From Candidatus Izemoplasma sp. (GTDB taxonomy: Bacteria; Bacillota_I; Bacilli_A; Izemoplasmatales; Hujiaoplasmataceae): DNA of 64,000 bases. Shown here one piece after another: positions 24,533 through 33,131 of this stretch. Position numbers and translations under genes: made by a program. Position 1 is the stretch's first letter; every line of letters begins with the position of its first letter. The DNA lies in contig JAIPGD010000002.1 in assembly GCA_021736305.1 (NCBI GenBank), positions 1-64,000 of the forward strand, read 5' to 3'. The notes under the pieces were generated by a model. That model worked only from the letters and a program-made list of their open reading frames with translations, did no database searches and had not been told where the DNA came from.

Positions 24533-25552
24533 TTAATAATGATTCGTTATAACCTCAGCAAATCCTAACAAATCTTTGACTTCTAATTTATTTTCATCAT
24601 CTAAAACTACAGTTCCATTAAATTTACCAAATACTTGATGACCTAAGTTTTTAATAAAAATCAAATTAGTTTTATCTCTTCGATCATAAATAGGAGTCAT
24701 CTTCAATTTTACTCGCTTATCCTTTGATGTAAATGTCCAAGTGTCTAAAAAATCATATTGATTATATTCAAACTTAACATCTTCTAATTTATGGGCTTTT
24801 CCGTCGTAAAAAAGCATATTTTCTGTTGCCTTTGAGGTATCTCCAAAACCATATCCAAAGTTAAAACCAAAGTGTTTACCATTTACTATTCCTGAAGCAT
24901 TTGACCAAAACCATGTGTTTTTATATGTCCAAACTCCTCTACCCCAGTCTAATACAGCAAAATCTTTTTTTGGATTAAACACATATTCTTCGCCATCGAG
25001 ATAAACATCACCACTAACTGGCATACAATTTATCTTTTGGTTATAATAAAAAGCTTTTTGATTTTCTTCCCAAGGGGTAGCAATTGTCATGTGATCTGTT
25101 CTTACTTTCTTTATCCTTAAATCAGCGCGTAAATTTTTCCGTTTATATAGATTATTAACTTCCACTATTAAACGACGTTCATCTTTATGATTTAAAAACT
25201 GAATATTAAAACCTTTTTTCTTAAAAACAACATCTCCTGTTTCTATAGATTTAGGCAAATTTAATTTGCCAAAGGGAAAAAACACCTTTTTTTCTTTAGT
25301 GTATTCTTTGCCTAATTTTAAATCAAAAAAACTTACTTTTATTATCCCCAAATAGCCTAAATCGGCTACTGTAAAACTTAGCGAATAATCTTTTGAAAGA
25401 ATCGCGTAATAATCCCATTCTTTTATTCGCCATTTACTTGCAGAAATCATTTCTGGATTATACTCAAATATTTCACTATAAGCATAGCCTGGTTCATTAA
25501 GTTTACCAAACTTATCTAACAATGGTTGTTTGTTTTTTACAAAATGATTCAT
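24533..25552 (-). CDS. DUF2804 family protein
   Basis: A 339-residue DUF2804 protein, marked by KWRIKEWDYYAI, DFAVLDWGRGVWTYKNTWFWSNASG and the following GFNFGYGFGD. The family adopts a lipocalin/AttH-like double-barrel fold in related proteins, but no activity is established. It has no signal peptide or transmembrane helix, so it is cytoplasmic. AGGAGG stands eight bases before ATG. It is monocistronic between gpsA and a divergent gene. Confidence 0.85.
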   Translation of the reverse strand: MNHFVKNKQPLLDKFGKLNEPGYAYSEIFEYNPEMISASKWRIKEWDYYAILSKDYSLSFTVADLGYLGIIKVSFFDLKLGKEYTKEKKVFFPFGKLNLPKSIETGDVVFKKKGFNIQFLNHKDERRLIVEVNNLYKRKNLRADLRIKKVRTDHMTIATPWEENQKAFYYNQKINCMPVSGDVYLDGEEYVFNPKKDFAVLDWGRGVWTYKNTWFWSNASGIVNGKHFGFNFGYGFGDTSKATENMLFYDGKAHKLEDVKFEYNQYDFLDTWTFTSKDKRVKLKMTPIYDRRDKTNLIFIKNLGHQVFGKFNGTVVLDDENKLEVKDLLGFAEVITNHY

Positions 25553-25663
25553 ATAATACCTCCTGAAAGTATAATTTATTGATTAAAATTTATATAAAGA
25601 TAAATCAGTTTCATTTTTTTATATATATGATATAATATCTTAGGTTAAAAAAGGAGTGATTTG

Positions 25664-26308
25664 ATGCCTGATAGTAAAATTTTAATTGAAATGTTAGGAT
25701 ATACTGCTTCGATCTTAGTGTTAGTCTCTCTAATAATGTCATCAACAAAAAAATTAAGATGGATTAATTTATTTGGATCAGGAACTTTTTTTATTTATGC
25801 ACTAATTATAAAAAGTTATCCTGTAGCTATCCTTAATGTTTTTACAATTATGGCAAATGTTTATTACCTAAATAAAATATATAACTCAAAATCATATTTT
25901 AATATTCTTAAAATACAAAAAAACAATGAATACTTTGAATATTTTGTCGAACATAACAAACAAGATATGAAAAAAATTTATAAGGATACTGATATTGATT
26001 ACAAAGATGCTGAATACAGTTTTTATATATTAAGAGATATAATGCCAGTTGGAGTATTTATCGCTAACAAATACGATAATAAAACTTTAAAAGTGGAACT
26101 AGATTATGTAATCCCAAGCTATAGAGATTTTAAAGCTGGAAAATATATTTACGGAAAAAATAAAGATATCTTTTTAAGTAAGGGTTATACAAAATTAATT
26201 ACTTTCGCAGACAATCAAAAACATGAAAAATATCTCAAAAAAATGGGCTTTGAAAAAGTCAACGACTCTAAAAAAAGTAATACTTACTTACTTCAACTAA
26301 ACGACTAA
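25664..26308 (+). CDS. YgjV-like membrane domain fused to a cytoplasmic C-terminal domain
   Basis: Residues ~8-80 hold three short helices in the pattern of YgjV/PQ-loop-like inner membrane proteins (LGYTASILVLVSLIM, INLFGSGTFFIYALII). The C-terminal ~125 residues resemble the end of an acetyltransferase fold (PVGVFIANK, ITFADNQKHEKYLKKMGFEK). ATG at 25664 follows AAGGAGTGA; the track's first codon is TTG. A TATAAT -10 lies at 25631. Function unknown. Confidence 0.65.
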   Translation: MPDSKILIEMLGYTASILVLVSLIMSSTKKLRWINLFGSGTFFIYALIIKSYPVAILNVFTIMANVYYLNKIYNSKSYFNILKIQKNNEYFEYFVEHNKQDMKKIYKDTDIDYKDAEYSFYILRDIMPVGVFIANKYDNKTLKVELDYVIPSYRDFKAGKYIYGKNKDIFLSKGYTKLITFADNQKHEKYLKKMGFEKVNDSKKSNTYLLQLND

Positions 26309-26328
26309 TTATTAGTCGTTTTTTTTAT
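26300..26328 (+). terminator. Terminator across convergent gene ends
   Basis: AACGACTAA-TTA-TTAGTCGTT is followed by eight T on the plus strand. The hairpin contains the stop codons of both convergent genes, which overlap by four bases. Confidence 0.8.
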
Positions 26329-26970
26329 TAATGAAATTGAATCATTCTTAGGACTATTAACTGCTTTACTAACCCGATATTTTGTCATTAGTCGGCTTGA
26401 AATAGGACTTAATAAACTTATCAATTCTTCATCATTCAATGTTTCATCCAAATATCTTTTTGCGCGTTCAACATCTAAAATAACCGGCATTCGTTGATGA
26501 TGCATCTGAACTAAATCATTAGCTTTTGTTGTTAAAATTAGTGCCCCAAATTTTTTAGTATTATTTTCCTCATAAATTTCATAAATCCCAGCATAAAAAA
26601 ATAGATTTTCATTCTTTAACAAAAAACGCATTGGCTCCTTTGTTGATTGATCCCACTCATAAAAACTATCTGCCAAAATTAAGCATCGCCTTGTTTTAAA
26701 TGCATCTTTAAAAGAATACTTTTGATCAACAGTTTCACTTCTTGCATTAATCACTTGTTTAAATAAACCATTAACGCTTATCTTATAATCCCAAGGAATT
26801 AATCCAACTCGATAATTACTATTATTTTTTATTAAAGCTATGACATCTTGACCAGGACTTAAATTATATCTAGGCACAGTAAAGTCGGTTAATTTTTCAA
26901 ATGAAAAATTTTCTTTTAAAAATGTTAAAACTTGTGTTTTAGTTTTTGCTATTGTAAATCTACCACACAT
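26305..26970 (-). CDS. SOS response-associated peptidase (SRAP/YedK/HMCES family)
   Basis: A 221-residue SRAP protein. The catalytic Cys2 is in MCGRFT, with NARSETV, the FYEW glutamate and MHHQRMPVIL histidine region downstream. YedK/HMCES forms a thiazolidine crosslink with abasic sites in single-stranded DNA and shields them. The start must be at 26970 so that Cys2 follows the initiator Met; AGAGGGGA is the ribosome site. The track ORF adds 18 spurious residues. Confidence 0.92.
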   Translation of the reverse strand: MCGRFTIAKTKTQVLTFLKENFSFEKLTDFTVPRYNLSPGQDVIALIKNNSNYRVGLIPWDYKISVNGLFKQVINARSETVDQKYSFKDAFKTRRCLILADSFYEWDQSTKEPMRFLLKNENLFFYAGIYEIYEENNTKKFGALILTTKANDLVQMHHQRMPVILDVERAKRYLDETLNDEELISLLSPISSRLMTKYRVSKAVNSPKNDSISLIKKTTNN

Positions 26971-27003
26971 ATAATCCCCTCTATTGATTATACAATGAAT
27001 CTC

Positions 27004-27039
27004 TAAAAAAAACATCCCTTTCAAACTGAAAAGGATGTT
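27004..27039 (-). terminator. Terminator after the nitroreductase gene
   Basis: AACATCC/GGATGTT with a partly paired interior is followed by eight T on the minus strand. Confidence 0.8.
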
Positions 27040-27059
27040 TTTTGTTTATATATAAAAAT

Positions 27060-27653
27060 TTATTTAATTATTTTGAAACGTTTATTCATTTCAAGTTTAT
27101 CTTTTTCTTTTTCAGCTTCAGTAACGTTACCAAAAGGCATTTGCGCATTTAATTTCCAAGCTTCAGGAATATTAAATTCTTTTTTAACAAATTCTTCAAC
27201 TAATTCATTATAATGTTGTAATGAAGCTCCAATCTCTTTTGTTTTTAAACCAAGCCAAACATTTGATTGTAACATTCCATTTTGTTCGATTGCCCACTTT
27301 TTAAAATTCTCTTTATATAAAGGGAACTTTTCCATTAATCCATTAGTTGTTGAAGAATCATCAAAGAAAAGAATTGTTCCGTACCCAGCTTTAAAACCAT
27401 TGATTTTAACTTTGGTTTTTTCAAATTGTTCGCCTTTTAAAATATTACTCATTATTTCTATTAGTTGATTCCAAAATAGTTTATGTTTTTCATCTAGTAA
27501 CAATACAGCTCTTTGACTTTGTGAGTTAAAAGCTGATGGAGTATATTTTATTATTTCTTCTAAAAATTCAGTTAATTCATTATCACTAATATTAATTTTA
27601 TCTGTGATACTATAATTTGATCTTCTTCTTTTAAGTATTTCTATAAAATCCAT
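27060..27653 (-). CDS. Nitroreductase family protein
   Basis: A 197-residue FMN-dependent nitroreductase-fold protein with the RRRSNYSI phosphate-binding start and SAFNSQSQRAVLL. It lacks membrane segments. Members reduce quinones, nitro compounds or thiol-linked substrates with NAD(P)H. It lies six bases after the OsmC gene in the same direction, so the pair looks like a small redox/peroxide-stress operon. The substrate is unknown. Confidence 0.87.
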   Translation of the reverse strand: MDFIEILKRRRSNYSITDKINISDNELTEFLEEIIKYTPSAFNSQSQRAVLLLDEKHKLFWNQLIEIMSNILKGEQFEKTKVKINGFKAGYGTILFFDDSSTTNGLMEKFPLYKENFKKWAIEQNGMLQSNVWLGLKTKEIGASLQHYNELVEEFVKKEFNIPEAWKLNAQMPFGNVTEAEKEKDKLEMNKRFKIIK

Positions 27654-27659
27654 TTAAAT

Positions 27660-28100
27660 TTACTCCTTTACAATACCTTCATTAACAAGTTTTGTTCCTT
27701 GTCTAAAAGTATCACTTACTGGACAGTTTTCTTCAATAAATTTAGAAAACTCTGTTAATTCTTCTTCACTAGCATCTGCATCAAAATGCATTTTAAAACG
27801 TATCTCTTTAAAACCGGTTCTTTCTCCAGTTTGTTTCATTAATGCTTCCATATTCATATCGCCTTCTACTTCAACAAAAAAGTCTTTTAAGTCAATACCT
27901 TTTTGTTTTGCGAACATAAATGCAACAACAGCTTGACACGCACCCATAACAGACAATGCCCCACTCATTGGATTCATTCCTTTATTAGTGCCACCCATTT
28001 GGGTTGGCTCATCAAATAATATTTTAAATCCATTTGCTTCTGCCTCTACTTGAAAACCTTCTTTTAATTTCTTAACAGTTGCTTTATATGTCTTGTTCAT
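27660..28100 (-). CDS. OsmC family protein
   Basis: A 146-residue OsmC/Ohr-type protein with the two redox cysteines in GACQAVVAF and ENCPVSDT. Such proteins reduce organic hydroperoxides or bind acyl thiols. The start at 28100 (MNKTYKATV) follows AAAGGAGTTG; the first nine residues in the track are outside the translated region. A TTGAAT-17-GATAAT promoter-like sequence lies upstream. It forms an operon with the nitroreductase. Confidence 0.87.
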   Translation of the reverse strand: MNKTYKATVKKLKEGFQVEAEANGFKILFDEPTQMGGTNKGMNPMSGALSVMGACQAVVAFMFAKQKGIDLKDFFVEVEGDMNMEALMKQTGERTGFKEIRFKMHFDADASEEELTEFSKFIEENCPVSDTFRQGTKLVNEGIVKE

Positions 28101-28165
28101 ATTAATCAACTCCTTTTCTAATATCATTATCTCATAAATTTATTTCGAATTCAAAAGATATGACT

Positions 28166-28204
28166 CAATAAAAACACTTCTACGTTATATTACATAGAAG
28201 TGTT
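28166..28204 (-). terminator. Terminator of the proline-type catabolic operon
   Basis: AACACTTCTA/TAGAAGTGTT with a 12-base loop is followed by TTTTATT on the minus strand. Confidence 0.8.
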
Positions 28205-28220
28205 ATTTACTTATAGCAAA

Positions 28221-29777
28221 TTATAACTGTTCTGTAATTGATTTACCTTGCATATGTAAAATCAAATAATCTGGTCCACCTGCTTTTGAATCCGTGCCAC
28301 TCATATTAAAGCCACCAAATGGTTGATAGCCAACAATTGCGCCAGTACATTTACGATTAAAATATAAATTACCTACGTGGAAATCTTCTCTAGCTATTTC
28401 TAAATGTGCTCGATTATTCGAAATACAAGCTCCAGTTAAACCATATTCGGTATTATTAACAACATCTAAGCCTTCATCAAATGATTTAACTTTAGTAACC
28501 GAAAGAACTGGTCCAAAAATTTCTTCCTGCATAATTCTAGCGTTTTCATCAACATCGATAAATACGGTTGGATCAATAAAATATCCTTCTTTATCAGTAC
28601 CTGTACCACCAACTAAAAGTTTACCTTCTTTTTTTCCGATTTTAATATAATCAGTAATTTTTTCATAAGCTAAATGATCATTAACTGGTCCCATATTATT
28701 AGAAAAATCTTCTGGTGTTCCAACTTTTAATTTTTCAGTTTTCTCTTTTATTAATTTTACTATATCATCATATACATCTTCATGAATAATTGCTCTTGAG
28801 CAAGCAGAACATTTTTGACCTGAAAAGCCAAAAGCGGAGGTAACAATTGAACTTGCAGCTAATTCAACATCAACATCTTTATCAACCAAAATGGCATCTT
28901 TACCACCCATTTCAGCAATTACACGTTTAAGCCAAATTTGCCCCTCTCTTACTTTCGCAGCATTCTCATATATTTTTGTGCCTACAGCTTTCGAACCTGT
29001 AAATGAAATAAATCTTGTTTTAGGATGTTTAACAATAAAATCACCAGTTTCTGAACCTTTTCCAGGCACATAATTTAATACGCCTTTAGGAAGACCTGCC
29101 TCTTCCATAATTTCAATAAACTTAAAAGCAATAACTTGAGTTGTAGAAGCTGGTTTTAATAAAACAGTATTTCCAGTTACAATCGCAGCTGAAGTCATAC
29201 CCGTTAAAATTGCCATAGGAAAGTTCCATGGTGTAATAATCGCACCTACACCTAAAGGTATGTAACGATACTCATTTCTTTCGGTATCTTTTCTTGATAA
29301 TACTTTATCATCAACTCTCGTCAATTGTAACATTTGTCTTCCATAATATTCTAGAAAGTCAATTGCTTCAGCTGTATCTGCATCAGCCTCAACCCAAGGT
29401 TTACCCGCTTCTAAAGTCATTAAAGCTGAAATTTCATGTCTCTTTCTTTTTAAAATATTAGCAGCTTTAAACAATACATCTGCCCGAGTTTTAGGATCTA
29501 CCTTTTTCCAATACTTAAAAGCACTTAATGCAGACTCCATAGCAAGTTTAGCTTCATCAATTCCCGCCTGAGAAATTTCACCAATCACTTCTTTATGATT
29601 CGCTGGATTTACTGATTTTACTAACTTGTCAGTGTAAATCCTCTCTCCGTTAATAATTAGTGGATATTTCTTGCCTAAATAACCTCTAACTTTTTTAATG
29701 CCCTCTTGATAAGCAACGCGATTTTTAGGAATACTAAAATCTGTTAAACTTTCTGTTTCATAACTATAAATAGCCAT
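28221..29777 (-). CDS. 1-pyrroline-5-carboxylate (glutamate semialdehyde) dehydrogenase
   Basis: A 518-residue aldehyde dehydrogenase of the RocA/PutA type. [10 protein letters not shown], the general base in AEMGGKDA (~residue 290) and the catalytic Cys in [10 protein letters not shown] (~320) are visible. It oxidises glutamate semialdehyde/P5C to glutamate with NAD+. It is the last gene of the six-gene operon headed by a small [2Fe-2S] protein, 16 bp after a DAO-family flavoprotein, and so identifies the likely product of that complex as P5C. Confidence 0.9.
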   Translation of the reverse strand: MAIYSYETESLTDFSIPKNRVAYQEGIKKVRGYLGKKYPLIINGERIYTDKLVKSVNPANHKEVIGEISQAGIDEAKLAMESALSAFKYWKKVDPKTRADVLFKAANILKRKRHEISALMTLEAGKPWVEADADTAEAIDFLEYYGRQMLQLTRVDDKVLSRKDTERNEYRYIPLGVGAIITPWNFPMAILTGMTSAAIVTGNTVLLKPASTTQVIAFKFIEIMEEAGLPKGVLNYVPGKGSETGDFIVKHPKTRFISFTGSKAVGTKIYENAAKVREGQIWLKRVIAEMGGKDAILVDKDVDVELAASSIVTSAFGFSGQKCSACSRAIIHEDVYDDIVKLIKEKTEKLKVGTPEDFSNNMGPVNDHLAYEKITDYIKIGKKEGKLLVGGTGTDKEGYFIDPTVFIDVDENARIMQEEIFGPVLSVTKVKSFDEGLDVVNNTEYGLTGACISNNRAHLEIAREDFHVGNLYFNRKCTGAIVGYQPFGGFNMSGTDSKAGGPDYLILHMQGKSITEQL

Positions 29778-29793
29778 AATTTTTCTCCTTTCC

Positions 29794-30939
29794 TTAAACT
29801 ACTGAATGTTCTTTATCTATCTTTTCCATATCTTTAAAACGATCAATATGCAATGCATTCGCATAATCCTCTAATGGCTCACCAATAATAATCTCAGTTA
29901 ACAACTCACCTGTAATTGGTGCAAACATAAACCCATGCCCTGAATATCCACAAGCAATATAAAAATCAGATATACTCGAATCAGAAATAATTGGTTGGAA
30001 ATCTGGAGATATGTTGTAAGATCCTCCCCAAGTTCTAATTACTCTTTGTTTAGCAACTTCAGGTAAAATATGATTTACAGTTTTTGCCATTTCATCTAAA
30101 AACTGCCAAGATGAAGAAATATCGTGGTTATGTAATGCATCGGGGTTATTTCTTCCCATTAATATTGACCCATGAGGTACTTGTTGGCAATAAATATTCA
30201 TAGAAAAACTCATTACCATTGGATCAAGTAGCGGTTTTGTTCTTTCTGTAACTAAAATTTCATGATTTTCGGAATAAACCGGTATATCTAAACCAACCAT
30301 TTCACCAACTTCTTTAGCGAAACCACCAGCAGCATTAACTACTCTTTTAGTTATAACTTCCATTTTATCAGTAATAACTTTAGTAACTTTTCCATCAGTA
30401 ACATTAATTGCTTTTACTTCGTTAAAGAAATAAAACTTAACTCCTAATTTTTTAGCAGCTAAATAATAAGCTTCGCTCATTAAAAATGGATTTACATGAC
30501 CATCAGTATGACAAAAACTAGCACTAGTAAAACTAGCTTTATTTAAATGTGGAACAATCTTTAATGCTTCTTCTTTAGTTAATAATTTTGAAGGTATTCC
30601 TAAAGAATTTTGTAATTTAACATTCTTTTCGAACTGAATATCTTCTTCTTTAGAACTTGATAAAATTAAGTAACCGCCTTGTTTAAACTCAATATCTTTT
30701 TCATATTCTAAAATTTCATTCGCTTTCGAAAAAAACTCAATTGATTTTCTAGCTAAAATACAATTTAGTTTTGTTGCCCATTGTTGTCTAACACCAGCAC
30801 CACATCTAGCTGTTGCCCCAGCAAGAAAGTGAGATTTATCAAAAACAACAATATCTTTCATACCTTTTTTTGCTAAGTTATAAGCGACACTTAAACCAGT
30901 GATTCCCGCTCCAATAATAACTATCTCTGCTTTATTCAT
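29794..30939 (-). CDS. DAO-family FAD dehydrogenase, proline dehydrogenase beta-like
   Basis: A 381-residue FAD protein of the DAO/sarcosine oxidase beta family with [30 protein letters not shown] and a C-terminal [12 protein letters not shown]. Relatives include the beta subunit of archaeal dye-linked L-proline dehydrogenase (PDH1) and hydroxyproline/sarcosine dehydrogenases. Here it is followed by P5C dehydrogenase and preceded by BFD, ferredoxin and NAD/FAD components, so L-proline is the favoured substrate. D-hydroxyproline and sarcosine remain alternatives. It overlaps the BFD gene by 8 bp. Confidence 0.8.
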   Translation of the reverse strand: MNKAEIVIIGAGITGLSVAYNLAKKGMKDIVVFDKSHFLAGATARCGAGVRQQWATKLNCILARKSIEFFSKANEILEYEKDIEFKQGGYLILSSSKEEDIQFEKNVKLQNSLGIPSKLLTKEEALKIVPHLNKASFTSASFCHTDGHVNPFLMSEAYYLAAKKLGVKFYFFNEVKAINVTDGKVTKVITDKMEVITKRVVNAAGGFAKEVGEMVGLDIPVYSENHEILVTERTKPLLDPMVMSFSMNIYCQQVPHGSILMGRNNPDALHNHDISSSWQFLDEMAKTVNHILPEVAKQRVIRTWGGSYNISPDFQPIISDSSISDFYIACGYSGHGFMFAPITGELLTEIIIGEPLEDYANALHIDRFKDMEKIDKEHSVV

Positions 30940-31207
30940 CTTGTGACTCCGCGATATCTTTTAAAACAACTCCGCTAATTAACGGTCTTGTTTTGTGAAT
31001 TTTAACTGTTTCTGGATTAACCTTATTAAATCTAGCTATTTCATTTTTTATTAGATGTTCACAAGTTTGACCTTGACAAGGCCCCATACCTACTCTTAAT
31101 ATACGCTTAATTGATTCAAAGTCTCGATAGCCCATTTCCAATGCTTTATGGATATCTGCCAAAGACACATCTTCACATCTGCAAATAATAATATCTTGTT
31201 TATTCAT
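30932..31207 (-). CDS. BFD-type [2Fe-2S] protein
   Basis: A 91-residue BFD-like domain with cysteines in IICRCEDV and GMGPCQGQTCEH. It corresponds to the small iron-sulfur gamma subunit of PDH1-type dehydrogenases or the equivalent domain inside sarcosine oxidase alpha. It would relay electrons from the DAO subunit. AAGGAGG precedes ATG; it overlaps its neighbours by 8 bp on each side. Confidence 0.85.
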   Translation of the reverse strand: MNKQDIIICRCEDVSLADIHKALEMGYRDFESIKRILRVGMGPCQGQTCEHLIKNEIARFNKVNPETVKIHKTRPLISGVVLKDIAESQDE

Positions 31208-31685
31208 GTGCCCTCCTTATTGTTACAAAGTCATATAAATAAGGCTGTTCAACTGAAACAGTTATTAAAGCTGTTTTATTATTAGTTTTTTTAGGGGGCA
31301 TTACTTGTTCTATTTTACATGTTGCTATTTCATCACCGTGACGGTTTATAGCTAACCATTTTTCGTCAACTTTAGGTAATGGCAATAATTCATAAGCGAT
31401 TTTGAAATAAGCTTTTCCATTTTTAATCATCACATTCATAATAGCTAATCCCGGACAAGAATAAACACAAATTCCACATCCAGTACACTTATCAAAATCT
31501 ATGGTTGGAATTTTGTTAATATCTTCCCCAATAGTAATGGCATCAAATGGACAACTTGTTTCACAAGGATTACAAGGTATCTCTGTATAACATTCAATAA
31601 TTGCTTTTGGCCTAATTAAAACCTTTTTACTCGGAAATCTCGATTTAATTTGATTTTTATCAGGAACTGCTGTTTTTTCAATCAT
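31200..31685 (-). CDS. 4Fe-4S ferredoxin component of the dehydrogenase
   Basis: A ~161-residue iron-sulfur protein with two cysteine motifs, CNPCETSCPFDA and CTGCGICVYSCPG, and a C-terminal domain unlike simple ferredoxins. It would connect the flavoprotein subunits to an electron acceptor. The start is the ATG at 31685 (MIEKTAV) after AGGTG; the three residues before it start at a GTG. It overlaps the upstream FAD gene by 8 bp. Confidence 0.82.
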   Translation of the reverse strand: MIEKTAVPDKNQIKSRFPSKKVLIRPKAIIECYTEIPCNPCETSCPFDAITIGEDINKIPTIDFDKCTGCGICVYSCPGLAIMNVMIKNGKAYFKIAYELLPLPKVDEKWLAINRHGDEIATCKIEQVMPPKKTNNKTALITVSVEQPYLYDFVTIRRAHE

Positions 31686-32766
31686 TGATTTCACCTGCTT
31701 TTTTTAAACCACATCGAATTTTTTCTCCACAAGGACCTTGTCTTAAAACACATAATTGATTATTTAATGTTTCTTCTAATTCAAAGGCTTTAGGATGTTT
31801 AAATCCTAAATGTTTCGCAGCCATTAACCCTGCAATTCTTCCCTCTACCATTGCACTTGATGCTTCTTCTATACCTGTTACATCCCCACAAGCATAAACA
31901 TGTTCAATAGTGGTTTCGTAATCACAGGTTTTTTTAGGAACTAAACCACCTAATTCACTAACATCAAGCATTTTGGCTCCGGCCATAGACATCAATTGAT
32001 GCAAGGGACTTAATCCAACCGATATACAAAGCGCATCTGTTTTTATCTCGGTTTCAGTATTTTTAATTTCTTGCCAGTTTTCATCTAATTTAACAGTTAC
32101 AATTTTTTCTAATTTTTCTTTGCCAATAGCTCTTTTAATAGTAGTATTCATTAGAATATCGACACCTAAACGTTTTAGCTTTGATGCATGAACTAAATAA
32201 CCACCTATCTTAGAAGCTGCTTCAACTAAACACTTAACTTTTATGCCAGCTTGAATTAATTGGTAAGAAACAATTAATCCAATATTACCACTGCCTACCA
32301 TCACAACTTCACTACCAGGCTTAATACCATAAATGTTCATTAAAGTTTGAACTGCACCAGCGCCATATATTCCTGGTAAATCATTGTTTTCAAAAGCCAA
32401 AACTTTCTCTGAAGCTCCTGTAGCAATAATAACAGATTTTCCTTGATATTTGAAATAGTGATTATCTTGATAAATCGTTAAAACTTTATCAGGATATAAC
32501 CCTACACAAGTCGCTTCTAATAATACTTCTAAATCACCATACCCATCTAGTTCTTTAATTAAAATTTCTGCAATATCATAACCTCTTGTTTTAGCATATT
32601 GGGATTCAGAACCAAAAAACTTATGAGTTTGTTTTATCAATTGACCACCCAATCGATTAAATCTTTCTACTAAAGTAACACTCATCCCAGCATCCAACGC
32701 AACTTTTGCGGCACATAACCCCGCTGGACCACCACCAACAATAACTAGATCACGTTTAATCATCAT
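31678..32766 (-). CDS. FAD/NAD(P)-binding oxidoreductase, PDH alpha/HcnB-like
   Basis: A 362-residue Pyr_redox_2 protein with an FAD motif, LVIVGGGPAGLCAAKVA, and a second one, VVMVGSGNIGLIVS. An ACGDVTGIEEASSAMVEGRIAG motif lies near the end. It resembles the nicotinamide/FAD part of PDH1 alpha, hydrogen cyanide synthase B and sarcosine oxidase alpha. Those proteins often also carry an N-terminal [2Fe-2S] domain, which here is a separate gene. Two adjacent ATGs (32766, 32763) follow GAGG. Confidence 0.83.
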   Translation of the reverse strand: MMIKRDLVIVGGGPAGLCAAKVALDAGMSVTLVERFNRLGGQLIKQTHKFFGSESQYAKTRGYDIAEILIKELDGYGDLEVLLEATCVGLYPDKVLTIYQDNHYFKYQGKSVIIATGASEKVLAFENNDLPGIYGAGAVQTLMNIYGIKPGSEVVMVGSGNIGLIVSYQLIQAGIKVKCLVEAASKIGGYLVHASKLKRLGVDILMNTTIKRAIGKEKLEKIVTVKLDENWQEIKNTETEIKTDALCISVGLSPLHQLMSMAGAKMLDVSELGGLVPKKTCDYETTIEHVYACGDVTGIEEASSAMVEGRIAGLMAAKHLGFKHPKAFELEETLNNQLCVLRQGPCGEKIRCGLKKAGEIND

Positions 32767-33061
32767 TAACCTCGCTGATAGCAGACGAAACTTTCATGCC
32801 TTCTTCTAATAATGTTAAACAGGTTTTGACATTTTCCTCTCCATTAACATTCATATAACATGAACCACAATTACCAATTGCACAATATAACCCTCTAGGG
32901 CGTTTGTGAACAACACTATCAGAAAAATGTCGCACGCCATTATCAAAAAGAGCTGCCGCTATTGTATCACCTTTATATCCAACCATAGCTTTACCATTGT
33001 AAGAAAATTGTATTTTTACAGTATGGTCAAAATTTAATATTGGATGTTCCTTAATTCTCAT
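32756..33061 (-). CDS. Small [2Fe-2S] protein (Fer2_4), HcnA-like
   Basis: A 101-residue plant-type ferredoxin-fold protein with YCAIGNCGSCYMNV, and a fourth Cys at VKTCLT. It corresponds to the N-terminal Fer2_4 domain of sarcosine oxidase alpha or to HcnA. It is the first gene of the operon and overlaps the FAD gene by 11 bp. GAGGTGG precedes ATG. The cre-like site lies about 35 bases upstream of its start. Confidence 0.83.
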   Translation of the reverse strand: MRIKEHPILNFDHTVKIQFSYNGKAMVGYKGDTIAAALFDNGVRHFSDSVVHKRPRGLYCAIGNCGSCYMNVNGEENVKTCLTLLEEGMKVSSAISEVNDD

Positions 33062-33094
33062 CAGTTCACCACCTCTACATCTTATAATTTTATC

Positions 33095-33108
33095 ATAAAG
33101 CGCTTACA
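33095..33108 (-). promoter_or_regulatory. cre-like site of the proline-type operon
   Basis: TGTAAGCGCTTTAT matches 12 of 14 positions of the cre pattern, between pdxR and the first operon gene. No strong -35/-10 is obvious; a TAAAAT follows the site by three bases. Confidence 0.6.
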
Positions 33109-33131
33109 CAGACCATCACTTTTTTATTTTT

